NCBI RefSeq assembly: GCF_014192105.1
Contig: NZ_JACHXK010000020.1
Location: forward strand, 1 to 64,000
DNA from: Paenibacillus phyllosphaerae
GTDB lineage: Bacteria; Bacillota; Bacilli; Paenibacillales; Paenibacillaceae
Length of the DNA: 64,000 nt
Direction: 5' to 3'
Both the position numbers and the translations under genes were made by a program. This document shows, piece after piece, positions 16,314 to 25,629 of this stretch; within the stretch, counting starts at the first letter, position 1, and every line of letters begins with the position of its first letter. The notes under the pieces were generated by a model. The model was not told the origin of the DNA. It worked only from the letters and a program-made list of their open reading frames with translations, and made no database searches.

Positions 16314-17912
16314 CTACTTCCAGCTCCAACCTAGCGGATATTGCTCCGAGATGCCGACCGGCAGTTTCCCGCTTGGCGCAACCTCGCCTGTCAGCACCTT
16401 CGCCGCAGCCTCGAGCGCGAGCGGGCGGCTCTCATACGTAGCAAGGAATGTACCTACCTGAGGGTACACGAGCAAATCCATCGGATTGCGCACCGATACG
16501 GCCACAGTCTTCTCCTGCGCTATTTGCATTAAACGCTCGGCGACAGCACGCTCGGCGGGCAGCTTCGCGGCATCGTAACTGACGAATACGATCTGCTCGA
16601 ATGCCTCAAGATTATGGAGCGCATCGGGTTCGTTCATGCGACGTTCGGTCAAATCCCCGATCCGGGAAGCCAAACGCGCGCCGAGGGTCCCGTCGCCATC
16701 CATCATTTCATCCGCTTCGGACACCGCGACGATCTCCGGCCACAGCACCAGCGTCTTCGCATCGCTGCGCAGCGGCAGCAAGCCCGCCTCATCCTTAACC
16801 AGCGTGACGGACGATTCGCTCCACTGGCGAACCTTCTCCCGCTGATCCTTCGTATCGAGCTGCTGCTCCACCTGCTCCCACGGCGCAAGCGGTTCATCGA
16901 TCCCCCGCGCGGCTTTGGCTCGGAGAATCCGTCCGACCGACTCGTCGATCCGCGATTCGCTTAGTTTACCCTGCTCCACGGCGCGGACGACGGCTTCGAC
17001 CGCTGCTAGCTGCTTCGCAGGCGTATGGCAGATGAGCACCATATCCGCCCCGGCTTGCAGCGCCATGACCGCCCCTTTCTCCGGACCATAGAACTTGTCG
17101 ATCGCGTTCATCTCCAGACAATCCGTTATGATGATGCCTCCGAAGCCGATCTCCTCTCGCAGCAGACCTGTCAGCACAGGCTGCGACAACGTGGAAGGCA
17201 CGCCCGTCGGATCGAGAGCCGGGAGACACACATGGGCCGTCATAATGAAGTCGGTATCGCCCGCCGACTGCCGGAAAGGCACGAGCTCGATCGCTTCCAG
17301 ACGTTCGCGGTCATGCGGGAGCAGCGGCAAATCCCGATGCGAGTCCACATTCGTATCCCCGTGTCCCGGAAAATGCTTCACCGTCGCCGATACGCCGGCT
17401 TCCTGATAGCCGCGGACGGCGGCAAGCCCGAATTCACTGACGAACTTGGCATTGTCCCCGTACGAGCGGACATTGATGACCGGATTATCCGGATTGTTGT
17501 TCACGTCGATACAAGGAGCGAAGTTCAGATTAATGCCGACCGCGCGCAGCTGCTCCCCGCTGATGCGAGCCGTTTCTCTCGCCGCTTCCGGCGACCCGGT
17601 CGCGCCTAGCGCCATATTGCCGGGGATCAACGTTACGCCCTTAACCAGGCGGGCAACCATGCCGCCCTCCTGATCGACCGCGAGGAACATTGGCGGACGG
17701 CCAGCCGCCGATGCGGTCTGCGCCAGGCTTGCGGACAAGCCGTGCACCTGCTTCGCGTCAACAATATTGCGCGTGAAATAGACGAGTCCGCCCACTCCGA
17801 ATCGTTGAATCATATCCACGATTTCTGCGGAAGGCGCATAACCGTGGAAGCCGAACACGAACAGCTGCCCCACCTTTTCCCGCAAGCTCCAATGCTTCCA
17901 TTGCTCTGTCAT
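16314..17912 (-). CDS. nagZ: Beta-N-acetylhexosaminidase NagZ-like (GH3)
   Basis: A 532-residue GH3 enzyme. FLAVDQEGG, the NagZ signature KHFPGHGDTNVDSHRD (179-194; its His-Asp dyad replaces the usual general acid) and the nucleophile Asp in IIITDCLEMNAI are all present. A second, Rossmann-like C-terminal domain (about 380-530) is of the length found in Gram-positive NagZ. It removes terminal GlcNAc from muropeptides or chitooligosaccharides. No signal peptide, so it is predicted cytoplasmic. It ends an operon with a sugar-binding lipoprotein and a YesM/YesN two-component system, which suggests the imported or sensed sugar is a GlcNAc-containing oligosaccharide. Confidence 0.88.
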   Translation of the reverse strand: MTEQWKHWSLREKVGQLFVFGFHGYAPSAEIVDMIQRFGVGGLVYFTRNIVDAKQVHGLSASLAQTASAAGRPPMFLAVDQEGGMVARLVKGVTLIPGNMALGATGSPEAARETARISGEQLRAVGINLNFAPCIDVNNNPDNPVINVRSYGDNAKFVSEFGLAAVRGYQEAGVSATVKHFPGHGDTNVDSHRDLPLLPHDRERLEAIELVPFRQSAGDTDFIMTAHVCLPALDPTGVPSTLSQPVLTGLLREEIGFGGIIITDCLEMNAIDKFYGPEKGAVMALQAGADMVLICHTPAKQLAAVEAVVRAVEQGKLSESRIDESVGRILRAKAARGIDEPLAPWEQVEQQLDTKDQREKVRQWSESSVTLVKDEAGLLPLRSDAKTLVLWPEIVAVSEADEMMDGDGTLGARLASRIGDLTERRMNEPDALHNLEAFEQIVFVSYDAAKLPAERAVAERLMQIAQEKTVAVSVRNPMDLLVYPQVGTFLATYESRPLALEAAAKVLTGEVAPSGKLPVGISEQYPLGWSWK

Positions 17913-17959
17913 CTACCCATCTCTCCCCTTATGCATGATGATCCGTTCTAATCGGCCTC

Positions 17960-19600
17960 TTACTCCTCTGGCTCCCGAACGTGGTCTGCGCCTTCCTGCA
18001 GCGCCGATCGATACTCGGTCGGATTCTGCCCGGTGTACTTCATGAACACTTTGGTGAAATACCGCCGTTCGGCGTAGCCGACTTCCTTCGCAATCTGAGA
18101 TACGCTCCAATTGGACTCTACGAGCAGTGCCTTCGCTTTCTCCATCCGTTGGCGCGTGACGTATTCGATGAATGTCTCGCCGAAGGTCTGCTTGAACAGC
18201 AGGCTGAAGTGCGAGGTGCTTAAGCCTACATGGGACGCAGCCTCCTCGACGCTAATATCCCGGAACAGATTGCGGTCGACATAGCTCTTCGCCTCGCTCA
18301 TCTGGCGGGCGGAATGCTTCCTCTTGTCCGTCGACCGCGCAACGCCGACGCTGGTCGCCTGACGGATCGCGGCGAACAGATCCTTGATGCCGAAGCGTCC
18401 GTCGAGCTTGCGCCATAAGCTCTCTTCCTGCTCCCGCGGCAGCAATCCTGCCTCCTTCAACTCCCGCATGAGATGCACCGCGACAAAATGAAGCATCGCG
18501 CGCAGCCGCGTCGTGCCGCCGATCGCCTGCTGCAGCTGCTCGGCCAGACGGGCGAGCTCGGCGTCTACGTCATCGGCATCGCCTCGCTTCAAGCCGCTGA
18601 TCAGCCGCTCGGCCGTCTCCCACATGACGTGCTCGGGCTCCACAGCCCCGCTTAACTCTCCGCTATAGCAGGTCAGTTGATCCGCGGAGACGGATAACTG
18701 CATGCCTCGCTGCACCGTCTTGTAAGCGTCTGACAGCCCGGTCAAAGCGACCCGGTTCGTGAAGAGGCCTGCCCGCAGCTTCAGCGACTTCTCGTTCTTG
18801 ATGACGCCAAGGAGCTGCTGTGCCCAGCGGGAAGCCAGTTCCGGTTCGTGCGTCTGACCGCTCTCGCTCTGAATCAGCACGCACCATTCCCCGTCGCGCG
18901 TCTGGATGACCGCGTGCGGCTGTCCGGCGGCTTGAAGCGTATGGCGAAGGACTCCGCACAGCGATGAATTCCATGATTTGCGCTCCTTCACCGTCCAGTC
19001 CCTCCAATCGTGCGCCGATTCGGATTCGACATCCAGATCGAGCACGATGACGGTATACTGCGGCTCGCGAAGCTGCTGCTCGACACCCGCCAGGAGCAGG
19101 TTATTCGGCGATATTTCCGTATAATCCATCAAGACGTCGTATAGAATTTTCTCGCTCGCAAGATCGATCATCTGCCCGATCTTGCGCTCTTCCTCCTTCG
19201 CCTTGCGCCGTCTCGTCCGCTGCTCGGACATGACGCGGGCAATGACGCCCGTTAGCTCGTCATAGGGGATCGGTTTCAAGACATAATCCTTGACGCCGAA
19301 CTGGATCGCGGCTCGCGTGTACGTGAAGTCCTGGTAGCCCGACAGCATGATCACGTCCAGATCGATACCTTGCTCCCGGATCCGGCGGACCAGCTCGAGG
19401 CCGTCCATGACCGGCATCCGGATATCGCAGAGAATGAGATCCGCCGTCTGCTGCGCCAGGTAGTCGAGCGCTTCCACGCCGTTCTTCGCCGTACCGGCGA
19501 CCGTAAGTCCAAGCATTTCCCACGGAATGACCTTCTCCAGGTTCCGCGTAATGTGCTGCTCATCGTCGACCAGCAGCACTTTACTGTGCGATTGCATCAT
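17960..19600 (-). CDS. YesN-type response regulator (receiver + AraC DNA-binding)
   Basis: 546 residues. The receiver domain starts VLLVDDEQHITRNLEKVIPWE, with phosphoacceptor Asp59 in LILCDIRMPVMDG and Lys in YVLKPIPYDEL. A coiled and variable middle (about 125-430) is followed by an AraC-type double helix-turn-helix (about 440-535) ending VGYAERRYFTKVFMKYTGQNPTEYR. The gene overlaps the end of the YesM-like kinase gene by 4 bases. It most likely activates transport and degradation genes for the sugar recognised by the system. Confidence 0.88.
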   Translation of the reverse strand: MMQSHSKVLLVDDEQHITRNLEKVIPWEMLGLTVAGTAKNGVEALDYLAQQTADLILCDIRMPVMDGLELVRRIREQGIDLDVIMLSGYQDFTYTRAAIQFGVKDYVLKPIPYDELTGVIARVMSEQRTRRRKAKEEERKIGQMIDLASEKILYDVLMDYTEISPNNLLLAGVEQQLREPQYTVIVLDLDVESESAHDWRDWTVKERKSWNSSLCGVLRHTLQAAGQPHAVIQTRDGEWCVLIQSESGQTHEPELASRWAQQLLGVIKNEKSLKLRAGLFTNRVALTGLSDAYKTVQRGMQLSVSADQLTCYSGELSGAVEPEHVMWETAERLISGLKRGDADDVDAELARLAEQLQQAIGGTTRLRAMLHFVAVHLMRELKEAGLLPREQEESLWRKLDGRFGIKDLFAAIRQATSVGVARSTDKRKHSARQMSEAKSYVDRNLFRDISVEEAASHVGLSTSHFSLLFKQTFGETFIEYVTRQRMEKAKALLVESNWSVSQIAKEVGYAERRYFTKVFMKYTGQNPTEYRSALQEGADHVREPEE

Positions 19601-21417
19601 CCTATTCGCTCCCCCCGGATTCGCGGTATCGTAATACGGATCACCGTTCCAAAGCCTGGGCTGCTGCAGACCTTCATGCCATAAGCCGGCCCGTAATGGA
19701 TACGCAGCCGGTCCGCTACATTGCGAAGTCCAAGACCGTTATGTTCGCCGAAGGCCGATGTCGGATCTGGCTGTCTTCTTGCCGCCTCAGGTTCGAACCC
19801 GTTCAACCGTTTCAATGCTTGCTCGTTCATCCCGATGCCATTGTCGCGGATCATGAATACGACCGCACCGTTAATCACTTCCGCCGAAATATGAATAATG
19901 CCGAGCTCCGTTAAGCCTTCGAATCCGTGCTGGATGCTGTTCTCGACCAAAGGCTGGAGCGTCAGCTTCAGAATGGTGTATTCGAACGCCGCCTCCGGAA
20001 TGTTCAGCTCGAAGCTGAACATGCCTTCGAACCGATAATCTTGAATTTCCAGATAACTGTGCACATGCTCGATCTCCTGCCTGACCGTAATGACCTCGGC
20101 TTGATGCATGCTGGTGCGCAGCAGATTGCTGAGGCGTCTGACCATCAGCATCACTTTGCGCCCGTCGTTCTGGGCAGCGAGCGCGTTGATGGACTCCAGC
20201 GTGTTGAATAAAAAATGCGGCTTGATCTGCGCCTGCATCAGCATCATCTCGGCCCGTTGCTTGCGTTCCTGCTCGACCCTGACTTCCCGGAGCAGGCGGC
20301 CGATCGTCTCCACCATGCTGTTGAACGACTTGGCTAGCAGCACCGTCTCGTCGCGGCCCGATGCCGTCACCCTGGTATCGAGCAGCCCTTGCTCGACAAG
20401 GCGCATTTTGCGCACGACGCGAATGATGGCCTTGGCGACCCGGTTGACGAACAACATGTTGAACAGAACCGCGGACAGCAGACAGAGCAGCGTAATGCCG
20501 CCGATCCATTGGACGAAGCGGATATTCTCGCTCGTGAGCGACTGCCACGATTTTACCGAGACGAGCACCCAGCCGTTACGGTCGAGATTATAGGCCGACA
20601 GGAGCGCATCCTCTTTGCCAAAAGGCGCTCTAAGGCTCGTATAGCGCGTCGTCGCATTCAACTGCTCGCGCGTCTGCGAGCTGAGCGACTGTCCCTCCAG
20701 ATGGTGCTCGCTGTCGATCATGACTAAGCCGTCCCGGTTGACGATCAAATACCGGGTTTCCGTATGATCCGTGCCGGACAGCGTAAAATCCTGCAGCATG
20801 CGGTCCACTTCATCGGTCTTGTACTGCGTGACCATCATCCCGATGTCGTTGAACGATTCCACATCCTTCACAAGGCGCATCTGCGTGAACAGCGGCAGAT
20901 CGTCGCCGGTGAGCCCCTGCTCCTCGTAAGGACCGATCCAGACGGGAAGTCCGTTATTCTCGAGCACCTGCGCATAGATCGAATGCACCTTCAGCCGCTC
21001 GTAGCTGATCGGCCGAAACGTCGTAGGGTCGTTACGGGAAGCGACGAATTGCGTGCCCTCCCGGGAATACAGCACCACGATGCTGATCGCCGGATGCTGG
21101 AACAGGATGCGGGTAAGCGACTTCTCCGCTTGGGCTCTGGCAATGAGCGCGCTGGCGTCGTTCTTGGTCATGCCAAGTCCGCTCTTGAGCGGATCTTGAA
21201 CCGGGCTGCTCGTAATGCTGGCATCCGTAATTTGATCAAGCTCCTTGAAGAAATACCGAATATTGCCGCCGACCGCCTTCAGCGTAATCTCCGTCTGCTC
21301 GCTGTACTTCTTCTCGAGCAGATGCTCCGAATTCAAGAAGGATACGATCCCGAGGCAAATTAATGGAATGACGATCAGTCCGATAAAAGCGGCGAACAGC
21401 TTTAATCTTAGATTCAT
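19597..21417 (-). CDS. YesM-type sensor histidine kinase
   Basis: 606 residues. Transmembrane helices at about 5-26 and 300-322 flank a large extracellular Cache-like sensor domain; HAMP follows (about 323-375), then the His_kinase domain with MLMQAQIKPHFLFNTLESINALAA and HATPase_c with LTLQPLVENSIQHGFEG, IRDNGIGMNEQ and HNGLGLRNVADRLRI. This is the classic sugar-responsive LytS/YesM class of Paenibacillus. ATG start with GGAGCC upstream (26 bp after the lipoprotein gene stop). Confidence 0.88.
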   Translation of the reverse strand: MNLRLKLFAAFIGLIVIPLICLGIVSFLNSEHLLEKKYSEQTEITLKAVGGNIRYFFKELDQITDASITSSPVQDPLKSGLGMTKNDASALIARAQAEKSLTRILFQHPAISIVVLYSREGTQFVASRNDPTTFRPISYERLKVHSIYAQVLENNGLPVWIGPYEEQGLTGDDLPLFTQMRLVKDVESFNDIGMMVTQYKTDEVDRMLQDFTLSGTDHTETRYLIVNRDGLVMIDSEHHLEGQSLSSQTREQLNATTRYTSLRAPFGKEDALLSAYNLDRNGWVLVSVKSWQSLTSENIRFVQWIGGITLLCLLSAVLFNMLFVNRVAKAIIRVVRKMRLVEQGLLDTRVTASGRDETVLLAKSFNSMVETIGRLLREVRVEQERKQRAEMMLMQAQIKPHFLFNTLESINALAAQNDGRKVMLMVRRLSNLLRTSMHQAEVITVRQEIEHVHSYLEIQDYRFEGMFSFELNIPEAAFEYTILKLTLQPLVENSIQHGFEGLTELGIIHISAEVINGAVVFMIRDNGIGMNEQALKRLNGFEPEAARRQPDPTSAFGEHNGLGLRNVADRLRIHYGPAYGMKVCSSPGFGTVIRITIPRIRGERIG

Positions 21418-21443
21418 GTATGAACGGCTCCTTCTATCGGACC

Positions 21444-22784
21444 TTACTTCTCCCTGCTGGCCAGATTGGCCTTCTCTTGCTTTTCCTGAATATGCTCTGC
21501 GACTTCATGCGGCGTCTTCACCTTGCCGATCAGCTCCTGAAGACCGACGCCAAGATCGGCGCCGACCGTCGGCTGCACGATCGAGTCGAAGGCGCGCCAC
21601 GACGAAGTCGCATTGGCCATCGCCCGCTGCACCTCGGACATGAGCGGGTCCACGCCGGAGAGGTCGGACAGACGCATCGACGGCAATACCTTGTCTTCGA
21701 GCAGCGTGCGCTTCTGCACCTTTTCCGTATAGAAATTATGGATGAAGGCTATCACCATCGCCTTCTTGTCGTCGCTCAGCTTGGAGGAGAAGCCGAAGCC
21801 GTTCGAGTAGCTCGCATTGATCGACGTCTGGTCGCCGAGTCCTCCCGGGACGGAAGGGAAATTGAAGAAGCCGATCTTGCCGTCGAGTCCGCCTGCTTCG
21901 GAACCGACGAACCGATTCGCGTCCCATGTGCCGGTGAACACCATCGCCGCCTCGCCATTGAGCAGCTGCCCGCCTTGTTCCGCATAGGGCAGCCCCAAGG
22001 CGCCTTTGGTGAAATAGTCGCGATTCACGAGTTCCGCATAGGCTTCGAACGATTGGATGAAGCCGGGATCAGTCCACTTGGTTTCGCCTGTCAGCAGCTT
22101 GTAAAACGCATCGATGCCGACATAGCGCTCCGCGATCGTGTTCCAGAGCATGCCGTTCACCCAGGCGTCCTTGGCCGCAAGCCCGAACGGCACGATCCCG
22201 TTATCGCGAATCGTATCCGCCGTCTTCAAGAGCTCTTCCCATGTGGCCGGGACCGCCAGGCCGAGCTTGGCGAATATCTCTTTATTGTAGAAGAAGCCTT
22301 CGCTGTAACCGCCGAAAGGGAGGCCGTAAATTTTGCCGTCGACCGTAAATTCGTCCAGACTTGCGAACTTGTCCTTCAAGCCGAGCAGCTCGATGATCGG
22401 GGTCAGCTCCATCATCCGGCCGGCCTTCACGTATAGCTTCAAGTCCGACCCGCCGAACACTTCGAAGATCTCGGGAGGATTGCCTGCCGCCATCTCCGCC
22501 TTCAGCTTCTGGTCGCGGTTGACGACTTCGTCGATGCCTTCCATCTCAATCTTCAGCCCCGGATACTCGCTTTCCGTCTGCGCCACGACATCCTGGAGAA
22601 TCCTCAGCCGCACTTGGCTCGATTCCTTAATCTGCGTATGGCGCAACGTCAGCTTCACGTCCTTATAGACATTGCCCTCTGCATTCGATCCATTGGCCTC
22701 ATTCAACTGATCCGACCCGCAGCTGGTCATGATGAGCGATACGGTTATCACAGCCGCGGCCAACAAGGAAAAACCTCTGCTCAT
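21444..22784 (-). CDS. Extracellular sugar-binding lipoprotein (ABC type)
   Basis: 446 residues with a lipoprotein signal peptide: a hydrophobic stretch AAAVITVSLIMTSC with lipobox Cys22. The mature part is a family 1 extracellular solute-binding protein (YKDVKLTLRHTQIKESS, EVFGGSD, YGLPFGGYSEGFFYNKEIFAKLGL, WEELLKTADTI, NGEAAMVFTGTWDANRF). No permease or ATPase gene follows: the next genes are yesM, yesN and nagZ. It could feed permeases elsewhere, or present the ligand to the adjacent kinase. ATG start with AAAGGGGG upstream. Confidence 0.88.
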   Translation of the reverse strand: MSRGFSLLAAAVITVSLIMTSCGSDQLNEANGSNAEGNVYKDVKLTLRHTQIKESSQVRLRILQDVVAQTESEYPGLKIEMEGIDEVVNRDQKLKAEMAAGNPPEIFEVFGGSDLKLYVKAGRMMELTPIIELLGLKDKFASLDEFTVDGKIYGLPFGGYSEGFFYNKEIFAKLGLAVPATWEELLKTADTIRDNGIVPFGLAAKDAWVNGMLWNTIAERYVGIDAFYKLLTGETKWTDPGFIQSFEAYAELVNRDYFTKGALGLPYAEQGGQLLNGEAAMVFTGTWDANRFVGSEAGGLDGKIGFFNFPSVPGGLGDQTSINASYSNGFGFSSKLSDDKKAMVIAFIHNFYTEKVQKRTLLEDKVLPSMRLSDLSGVDPLMSEVQRAMANATSSWRAFDSIVQPTVGADLGVGLQELIGKVKTPHEVAEHIQEKQEKANLASREK

Positions 22785-23016
22785 GAATGAGACCCCCTTT
22801 ATCTATACGCTGTCTATCTGCAATGCCGCCGGCGGATGTGCCGTCAGCAGCTTGTGTGCTAAACATGTCATCGCGATGCATACAAGACGCATACGCTTCC
22901 ATTTCCATTTTAATTATAGTTCTCCATAAGGGGAAGCAGGAGGTCGAAAAAACAACGGACAGGGGAAACAATTCTACGGTTGGCTGGGGGCTGCTTCACC
23001 AGTTCCGCACAAAAAA
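22785..23016. promoter_or_regulatory. Intergenic region with candidate promoter for lipoprotein operon
   Basis: No gene seen. In the minus orientation a perfect TATAAT stands at 22918-22913, but its -35 partner is poor, which suggests an activator-dependent promoter. No clear cre site or other operator was recognised. Confidence 0.35.
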
Positions 23017-23038
23017 CCATCCCTTTGCAAGGATGGTC
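23017..23038 (-). terminator. Terminator of azoreductase gene
   Basis: Stem ACCATCC / GGATGGT with an 8-base loop, followed in the minus orientation by TTTTTTG. It lies 70 bases beyond the azoreductase stop. Confidence 0.8.
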
Positions 23039-23107
23039 CATACACTTTTGTTGCCAGCTTCGAGATGCCCGCCGATTCCGGCATTGCGTTCGAACAGCGC
23101 AATACGA

Positions 23108-23749
23108 TTATTTTATCGCAAGTTTAGATGCGGCTTCCTCAGCCTCCTGGTAGCCTTTCTGTAAGATATCCTCTTTATCCCGTATGGATGTTCCTTGCAC
23201 GCGAAGGAGTTCGAAATCCTCAATCCCAAGGAAATTGAACATGGACTTCAAATACTTTGGCGCATAGTCCACTTCGGTATACCAGTCGTTATTGGTGTAG
23301 ACCGCCCCGCTTCCTTGGATGACAAGCATGCTTCTTCCATCTTTAAGCAGGCCGACCGATCCCGTTTCGGTATACTTGAACGTTTCCCTGGCGATCAGAA
23401 TATTGTCCATGTAATCTTTCAACTTGGACGGGATATTGAAATTATGCAAGGGATAGGCGATTACGTATTTGGTTGCACGCTTGAATTGTTGCAATACCTC
23501 GTTCATTCGCCCGGTTACTTCCAGCTCTTCCTCGGTTAATTCATCGCCGTTGCGCTGTTTCCCCCATGCCCGTAAGACGGTTTGATCGATCATCGGTATG
23601 ACGTCCCGGTACAGATCGATGTATTCGATGGTCTCGTCACTAGACTGAAGCTCCTTGTATCGGTTCAAGAAGTATCCTAGAACACGGAGACTGTAGGAAG
23701 CGGTTGAATCCACTTCGGGATGCGCGTTAATAACAAGCAGCTTGCTCAT
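23108..23749 (-). CDS. azoR: FMN-dependent NADH-azoreductase (AzoR family)
   Basis: 213 residues from MSKLLVINAHPEVDSTASYSLRVL. Flavodoxin-like fold: the phosphate-binding loop (NAHPEVDSTAS), YPLHNFNIPSKLKDYMDNILIARETFKYTE and a C-terminal FLGIEDFELLRVQGTS are standard AzoR motifs. It reduces quinones and azo compounds two electrons at a time with NADH. The start is set by GGAGGAAC 9 bases upstream. Single-gene unit with its own terminator. Confidence 0.9.
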   Translation of the reverse strand: MSKLLVINAHPEVDSTASYSLRVLGYFLNRYKELQSSDETIEYIDLYRDVIPMIDQTVLRAWGKQRNGDELTEEELEVTGRMNEVLQQFKRATKYVIAYPLHNFNIPSKLKDYMDNILIARETFKYTETGSVGLLKDGRSMLVIQGSGAVYTNNDWYTEVDYAPKYLKSMFNFLGIEDFELLRVQGTSIRDKEDILQKGYQEAEEAASKLAIK

Positions 23750-23864
23750 CGGCTTTAGTTCCTCCACTATGCGTTTTCTTCGTTCATCGAATAAGACTGA
23801 TGAAGGAACGTATTTGTGACAAAGGACGGCGAAGTTCTGGCATCATAGTCCGCATGCAAAAGAA

Positions 23865-23906
23865 AAGAGGCATCAAAAAGGAGGTTACCCCTTTTCGATG
23901 CCTCTT
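23865..23906 (-). terminator. Terminator of aldo/keto reductase gene
   Basis: Stem AAGAGGCATC / GATGCCTCTT with inner AAAAGG/CCTTTT pairing, followed in the minus orientation by TTCTTTTGC. It lies 27 bases after the stop. Confidence 0.8.
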
Positions 23907-23932
23907 ACTGATCTTCAGCGATCGTTATCGCC

Positions 23933-24910
23933 TTACCACGCGTACGCGCGCGGCGCATCGCCGCCCGGTCCCGGGAAAATCTCGTCAATCCGCTTCAGCG
24001 TGCCTTCGTCCAGCCCCAGCTCGACAGCGCGCAGGGAGCGCTCGAATTGCTCCAGCGTCCGAACGCCGATGATCGGCGCCGTAACAGCCGGATTCGCGAG
24101 CAGCCATGCCAATGCGACCGTATCTTCGCGCTCGCCAAGCTCGTCGCACAGGGCGCCGAACGCTTCCAGCTGCGGCAGATGCTTCTCATAGCGCTCCGAA
24201 CGGGCGCTGCGTTTGCCGGCGCCGCCGCGCGATGCATTGCCTGCGAGCAAGCCGCCGTCGAGCGGGCTCCATGGAATGACGCCGATGCCAAGGCCTTGTG
24301 CTGCTGGCAGCACCTCAAGCTCTGGCAGACGGCACAGCAGATTGTATTTGTGCTGCTCGGATACGAGGCCGAGGAAGCCGCGCGCCTTGGCTTCTCCCTG
24401 CGCAACCGCCAGGTCCCAGCCGGCGAAGTTGCTGGAGCCGACATAGCCGATCTTCCCTTGCGTAACCGCGGTCTCGAAACCGCCCCACAGTTCCGCCCAG
24501 CTTACGTTGCGGTCGACGTGGTGCATTTGGTACAGTTCGATATGATCGGTCTGCAATCTGCGCAAGGAGCCTTCGAGATGGCGGCGAAGCTTGTACGACG
24601 ACAAGCCTCCGTCCCGGTTCGGGCCATCGGCAGGATCGCTCATATCGCCGTAGAATTTGGTCGCCAGCACCGTCTTCTCGCGGCGGCCGCCGCCTTGAGC
24701 GAACCAGCGTCCGATAATCTCTTCCGTGCGGCCGGCGTTCTCGCCCCAGCCATATATGTTGGCGGTGTCAAAGAAATTAATGCCCGCGTCAAGTGCTGCA
24801 TCCATAATCCGGAAGGCTTCCTGCTCGTCCGTATCTACGCCGAAATTCATCGTGCCGAGGCATAGACGGCTTACCTTCAATCCCGATCGTCCCAAATAGG
24901 TGTAATTCAC
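23933..24910 (-). CDS. Aldo/keto reductase
   Basis: 325 residues from VNYTYLGRSGLKVSRLCLGTMNFG. The catalytic tetrad of the AKR superfamily is visible: Asp and Tyr in FFDTANIYGWGEN, Lys in VLATKFYGD, His in ELYQMHHVDR. The C-terminal NADPH-binding segment is APIIGVRTLEQFERSL. I place the start at GTG 24910 because AAAGGAGC lies just upstream; a longer frame to 24991 lacks a ribosome site. The substrate is unknown; this subgroup commonly reduces aldehydes under electrophile stress. Confidence 0.9.
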   Translation of the reverse strand: MNYTYLGRSGLKVSRLCLGTMNFGVDTDEQEAFRIMDAALDAGINFFDTANIYGWGENAGRTEEIIGRWFAQGGGRREKTVLATKFYGDMSDPADGPNRDGGLSSYKLRRHLEGSLRRLQTDHIELYQMHHVDRNVSWAELWGGFETAVTQGKIGYVGSSNFAGWDLAVAQGEAKARGFLGLVSEQHKYNLLCRLPELEVLPAAQGLGIGVIPWSPLDGGLLAGNASRGGAGKRSARSERYEKHLPQLEAFGALCDELGEREDTVALAWLLANPAVTAPIIGVRTLEQFERSLRAVELGLDEGTLKRIDEIFPGPGGDAPRAYAW

Positions 24911-25029
24911 GTTTCTACCGCTCCTTTTATGGATGAATGATGATGGATTGGCTTGAGCGGCCGTTGGGCCGATCAGCATTCCATTGTGCAATCTTCCCCA
25001 TCATAACGAATCTTTTTCCAACTCGTAAA

Positions 25030-25056
25030 GTACGCACTTTATGTTCAGTAGGTTAC
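25030..25056. promoter_or_regulatory. Possible operator upstream of aldo/keto reductase
   Basis: Imperfect inverted repeat GTACGCACT-N7-AGTAGGTTAC about 120 bases upstream of the start. Such GTAC/AGT-type repeats occur in front of genes controlled by HxlR-family redox regulators; no such regulator is encoded nearby. Tentative. Confidence 0.25.
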
Positions 25057-25159
25057 CTAGAGTTTAGTAAGGGACAATCCATATACCGGCTGACATATCG
25101 CATGAAGGTTGCATGAAAGTCGCTTTACCCGTTCATGTTATGGGATGGAGGTGATCAAC

Positions 25160-25282
25160 ATGTCCGGAAGAAACAGTAAGCCGAAGAACAACGGTCCTGC
25201 GTCCCATCCGTCCCGTCTGGAGCAATTCGGGGATAAGCTCTCCGATGATACGGCGATCCAGAAGCCAGTAAGCAAGGAATAA
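25160..25282 (+). CDS. Small hydrophilic hypothetical protein, 40 aa
   Basis: The ATG at 25160 follows GGAGGTGAT at ideal distance, one of the best ribosome sites in the window. The product, MSGRNSKPKNNGPASHPSRL and then a short acidic tail, is Asn/Ser/Lys/Pro-rich with no hydrophobic segment. This is the composition of minor small spore proteins, but no family is recognised. It is followed by a strong bidirectional terminator. Confidence 0.6.
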   Translation: MSGRNSKPKNNGPASHPSRLEQFGDKLSDDTAIQKPVSKE

Positions 25283-25314
25283 CCAGAATAGCCAGCGAAT
25301 AAGCAGACGCACAA

Positions 25315-25357
25315 AAGGAGCACGGTGATGATCGCCTGATCGTTCACCCTGCTCCTT
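25315..25357. terminator. Bidirectional terminator
   Basis: AAGGAGC..GGTGA / TCACC..GCTCCTT stem between the 40-residue gene and the convergent 66-residue gene; T-rich on the right side (CTTCTTATC). Confidence 0.65.
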
Positions 25358-25387
25358 CTTATCTGCTGCCGGCCAAGCCGGCGATTA

Positions 25388-25588
25388 TTAATCGCGTATA
25401 CCAGCCACCGCATCGCGGATGGACCGATAGAAGGATTGCCAATGCGGAGCCATGCCTTCCGCAAGCTCATCGATCTTGTGGATCACCGCCGCATCAGGCT
25501 GCGCTTCGCCGTTCCGCTTCGCTGCCTCCGCAATAATCGCCTCGCGCTCCTGCAGCGTACGCTTGCCCTTGTTCGGTTCCTCAGCCAT
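25388..25588 (-). CDS. Small charged hypothetical protein, 66 aa
   Basis: The ATG at 25588 is preceded by AAGGAGG seven bases upstream. The product begins MAEEPNKGKRTLQEREAIIA, is predicted mostly helical and strongly charged, and ends in AVAGIRD. Family not recognised. It lies 42 bp downstream of the SNF2 helicase gene on the same strand and may be co-transcribed. Confidence 0.55.
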   Translation of the reverse strand: MAEEPNKGKRTLQEREAIIAEAAKRNGEAQPDAAVIHKIDELAEGMAPHWQSFYRSIRDAVAGIRD

Positions 25589-25629
25589 TCATCCGCCTCC
25601 TTCATCGCAAGTTCGTTCCTCCCCGCGGG

